Positions 62,461-64,000 of a DNA stretch of 64,000 bases are shown piece by piece. Location: assembly GCF_048006345.1 (NCBI RefSeq), contig NZ_CP180351.1, positions 2,294,001 to 2,358,000 on the forward strand, read 5' to 3'. Every line of letters begins with the position of its first letter. Position 1 is the stretch's first letter. This DNA is from Marivita sp030148515 (GTDB taxonomy: Bacteria; Pseudomonadota; Alphaproteobacteria; Rhodobacterales; Rhodobacteraceae). The notes under the pieces were generated by a model. It worked only from the letters and a program-made list of their open reading frames with translations, was not told where the DNA came from and ran no database searches. The position numbers and the translations under genes were made by a program.

Positions 62461-63816
62461 TCACCTCTCGAAAGATGCAAGCGGAAAGGTCAAGCGGATC
62501 AATGTGCCTTTATGAACTGGGCACAGGCGAACCGTACCGGTGTGCCTTTGCATGACCTGCTCTACAATCGCCAAACCCAAACCTGTGCCTTCGCCACTGT
62601 GCAACTGCGAAAAGCGTCGAAAAGCGGCTTCGGCCTGATCTAGAGGAATACCTTCACCGTCGTCCTGCACTTCGATCGCGGCTTCCTCACCAAGCAGGTC
62701 CGTGCGGACCGTAATGCGGGTCATCTCGCTGCCGCCATGGCGCAACGCGTTCTCAACGAGGTTCGTCAAGGCTTCGCCGACCAGAACCTTGTCCACGTCT
62801 ACCGGCAGCGTTTCGGGACCGGGCTCGAAAGCAAAGTCGAGGTTGCGTGACAGAATTGTCGGCGCGAGGCCGAGACAGACCTCTTGGGTGATGTCGCTGA
62901 GGTCGACCCGGCTGACCTGAAGCCGGGCGTCATAGCGCAACCGTTCCAATGACAGCAGTTGATCAGTGAGCCGGGCCGAGTTCCGCGCCGCCGTGATCAA
63001 CTCGGACTGACGCGCTGCACGTTCTGACTCGTCGGTGACATTTGGAAGGGTTTCTGCAACCGCCAACAGGGCCGACACAGGATTGCGCAGTTGATGCGCG
63101 GCGTCCGAGATAAAGGTTTGATGCGCCTCGATATTGTCGCGGACTTGCCCAAAAAGCCGATTCAGGGTCGATACGATCCCTGAAACTTCTTTCGGAACGG
63201 ATCGCCTTATCCCACCAAGGTCATCCGGGGATCGCTGCTGGATTGCCTGCTGAAGGTCGTTGAGCGGGCGCAAACCGATCTGTACACCAAACCAGATCAC
63301 CAGTGCCAGAGTGACCATAAGTCCAGCCATAAGCGCAAACGCCCGCAACGCCAATTCACGGGCAAAGGCCTGACGGTCGCTCATCCTTTGCCAGACGGTC
63401 ACGACGGTCTCGCCCGAAAGGTTGCCGATGGTTCGATCCTCGATCATGCGCAAGACGCGCATCTCTTCGCCCCGATACGTGGCGATGTAGTAGTTCGGCT
63501 GATCCTGCGCATTGTTTTCCAACGCGCGCGGCGGGTAAGCGTAGCCGGTCACGTAAATCCCGGCGGGACCGGTGACGTGATAAAAGACCTCTCCACCGCC
63601 TGCGTCCGAAATGAAACTACGGGTGCTGGGTGACAACGCATCCCCACCGGAAATTGCGACGTCGCGCGAAATCGCCAGCGCGGCGGCCAAGAGACTACGA
63701 TCAAACAGCTCCTCTGATGTGCGCTGTGCTTCCTCAAACCGCCAGAGGCCAAGCAGTACGGACACCACCAAGAGCGGCGGCAGGATCACAAGGAACAGGC
63801 GCAGGCGCAGCGACAT
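62461..63816 (-). CDS. TctE-like sensor histidine kinase
   Basis: ATG 63816 (MSLRLRLFLVILPPLLVVSV) gives 451 residues; an ATG at 63843 overlapping the regulator stop is the alternative. Domains are a membrane helix, a 2CSK-type periplasmic sensor (about 30-150), a second helix and HAMP-like linker (about 165-220), a His box with the phosphoacceptor in ISDAAHQLRNP (near residue 240), and an ATPase with NLVENALRHGG, DDGEGIP and GTGLGLAIVEQV. The sensor type is that of tricarboxylate-responsive TctE kinases. It follows its regulator gene by 16 bp. Confidence 0.93.
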   Translation of the reverse strand: MSLRLRLFLVILPPLLVVSVLLGLWRFEEAQRTSEELFDRSLLAAALAISRDVAISGGDALSPSTRSFISDAGGGEVFYHVTGPAGIYVTGYAYPPRALENNAQDQPNYYIATYRGEEMRVLRMIEDRTIGNLSGETVVTVWQRMSDRQAFARELALRAFALMAGLMVTLALVIWFGVQIGLRPLNDLQQAIQQRSPDDLGGIRRSVPKEVSGIVSTLNRLFGQVRDNIEAHQTFISDAAHQLRNPVSALLAVAETLPNVTDESERAARQSELITAARNSARLTDQLLSLERLRYDARLQVSRVDLSDITQEVCLGLAPTILSRNLDFAFEPGPETLPVDVDKVLVGEALTNLVENALRHGGSEMTRITVRTDLLGEEAAIEVQDDGEGIPLDQAEAAFRRFSQLHSGEGTGLGLAIVEQVMQRHTGTVRLCPVHKGTLIRLTFPLASFER

Positions 63817-63832
63817 CGCCGTTCGCTGCGAC

Positions 63833-64000
63833 TTAACCACCATCGATTTCCAGCATGTAGCCCAGCCCTCGGGCGGTTTTGATCCGGATTCCGAATGGCT
63901 CCAATCGCTTTCTAAGGCGCGACACATGCGGCTCAATTGCACTGTCATCAGAATCCGAACCGACGCCATAAACATGCGTGATCAGTTGCGCCTTGGACAC
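63833..64000 (-). CDS. C-terminal end of an OmpR-family response regulator (truncated by the window edge)
   Basis: The last 55 codons end at TAA 63833-63835. The visible part is the end of an OmpR/PhoB winged helix (SKAQLITHVYG, then VSRLRKRLEP and KTARGLGYMLE). The receiver domain is outside the window. It is the partner of the kinase at 62461, and a TctD-like regulator is expected. Confidence 0.9.
   Translation of the reverse strand: MSKAQLITHVYGVGSDSDDSAIEPHVSRLRKRLEPFGIRIKTARGLGYMLEIDGG

Overview
The window looks like chromosomal DNA of an alphaproteobacterium of the Rhodobacteraceae/Roseobacter type. The basis is high-GC codon use, tightly overlapped operons, an alphaproteobacterial imp-like type VI secretion (T6SS) locus without tssJ, a C-P lyase operon carrying the DUF1045 phosphonate gene, and a TRAP transporter/IclR/GMC oxidoreductase block. 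No rRNA, tRNA, CRISPR array, intact insertion sequence or phage gene was seen.

Layout. (1) About 0.7-26.5 kb is one almost complete T6SS locus. On the minus strand, read from high to low coordinates: tssA, tssB, tssC, hcp, tagJ, tssE, tssF, tssG, tssH (clpV), vgrG, a DUF6931-like gene, a PAAR gene, tagH (FHA), tssK, tssL with an OmpA-like tail, tssM, tagF and pppA. A plus-strand pair (OmpA-like lipid-envelope protein and PpkA-like kinase) converges on it. Kinase, phosphatase, FHA protein and TagF together form the known threonine-phosphorylation control set. (2) 26.7-42.1 kb is an unusual accessory region. It holds a class I methyltransferase; a plus-strand operon of an ExbB/TolQ motor protein, two ExbD/TolR proteins and a TonB-like protein ending in a DUF4384-like domain; a secreted helical protein; two caspase-like proteins; a 1600-residue RTX protein; and an OmpA/YceI-like protein. 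The C-terminal part of the TonB-like protein resembles the extracytoplasmic part of the T6SS kinase, which links the two regions. (3) 42.1-48.0 kb is a TRAP transporter operon (dctP-dctQ-dctM-iclR) divergent from a GMC oxidoreductase. (4) 48.0-56.8 kb is a phosphonate C-P lyase region: phnF divergent from phnG-H-I, a HAD hydrolase, phnJ-K-L-N, a convergent DUF1045 gene, then phnM. Two small membrane-protein frames lie antisense inside it. (5) 57.0-59.6 kb has two MFS transporters. (6) 59.6-62.3 kb is a gene-poor patch with a frameshifted SDR gene between two diverged copies of a short repeat, followed by an agmatinase-like gene. (7) 62.4-64.0 kb carries a TctE-like sensor kinase and the end of its response regulator gene.

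The best candidate for an undescribed system is region 2. It pairs an Exb-type proton-driven motor and a TonB-like DUF4384 protein with caspase-like peptidases and a giant secreted protein whose metalloprotease-like domain has lost its zinc ligands, all beside a phospho-regulated T6SS. All functional assignments come from reading sequence motifs; no database search was run.
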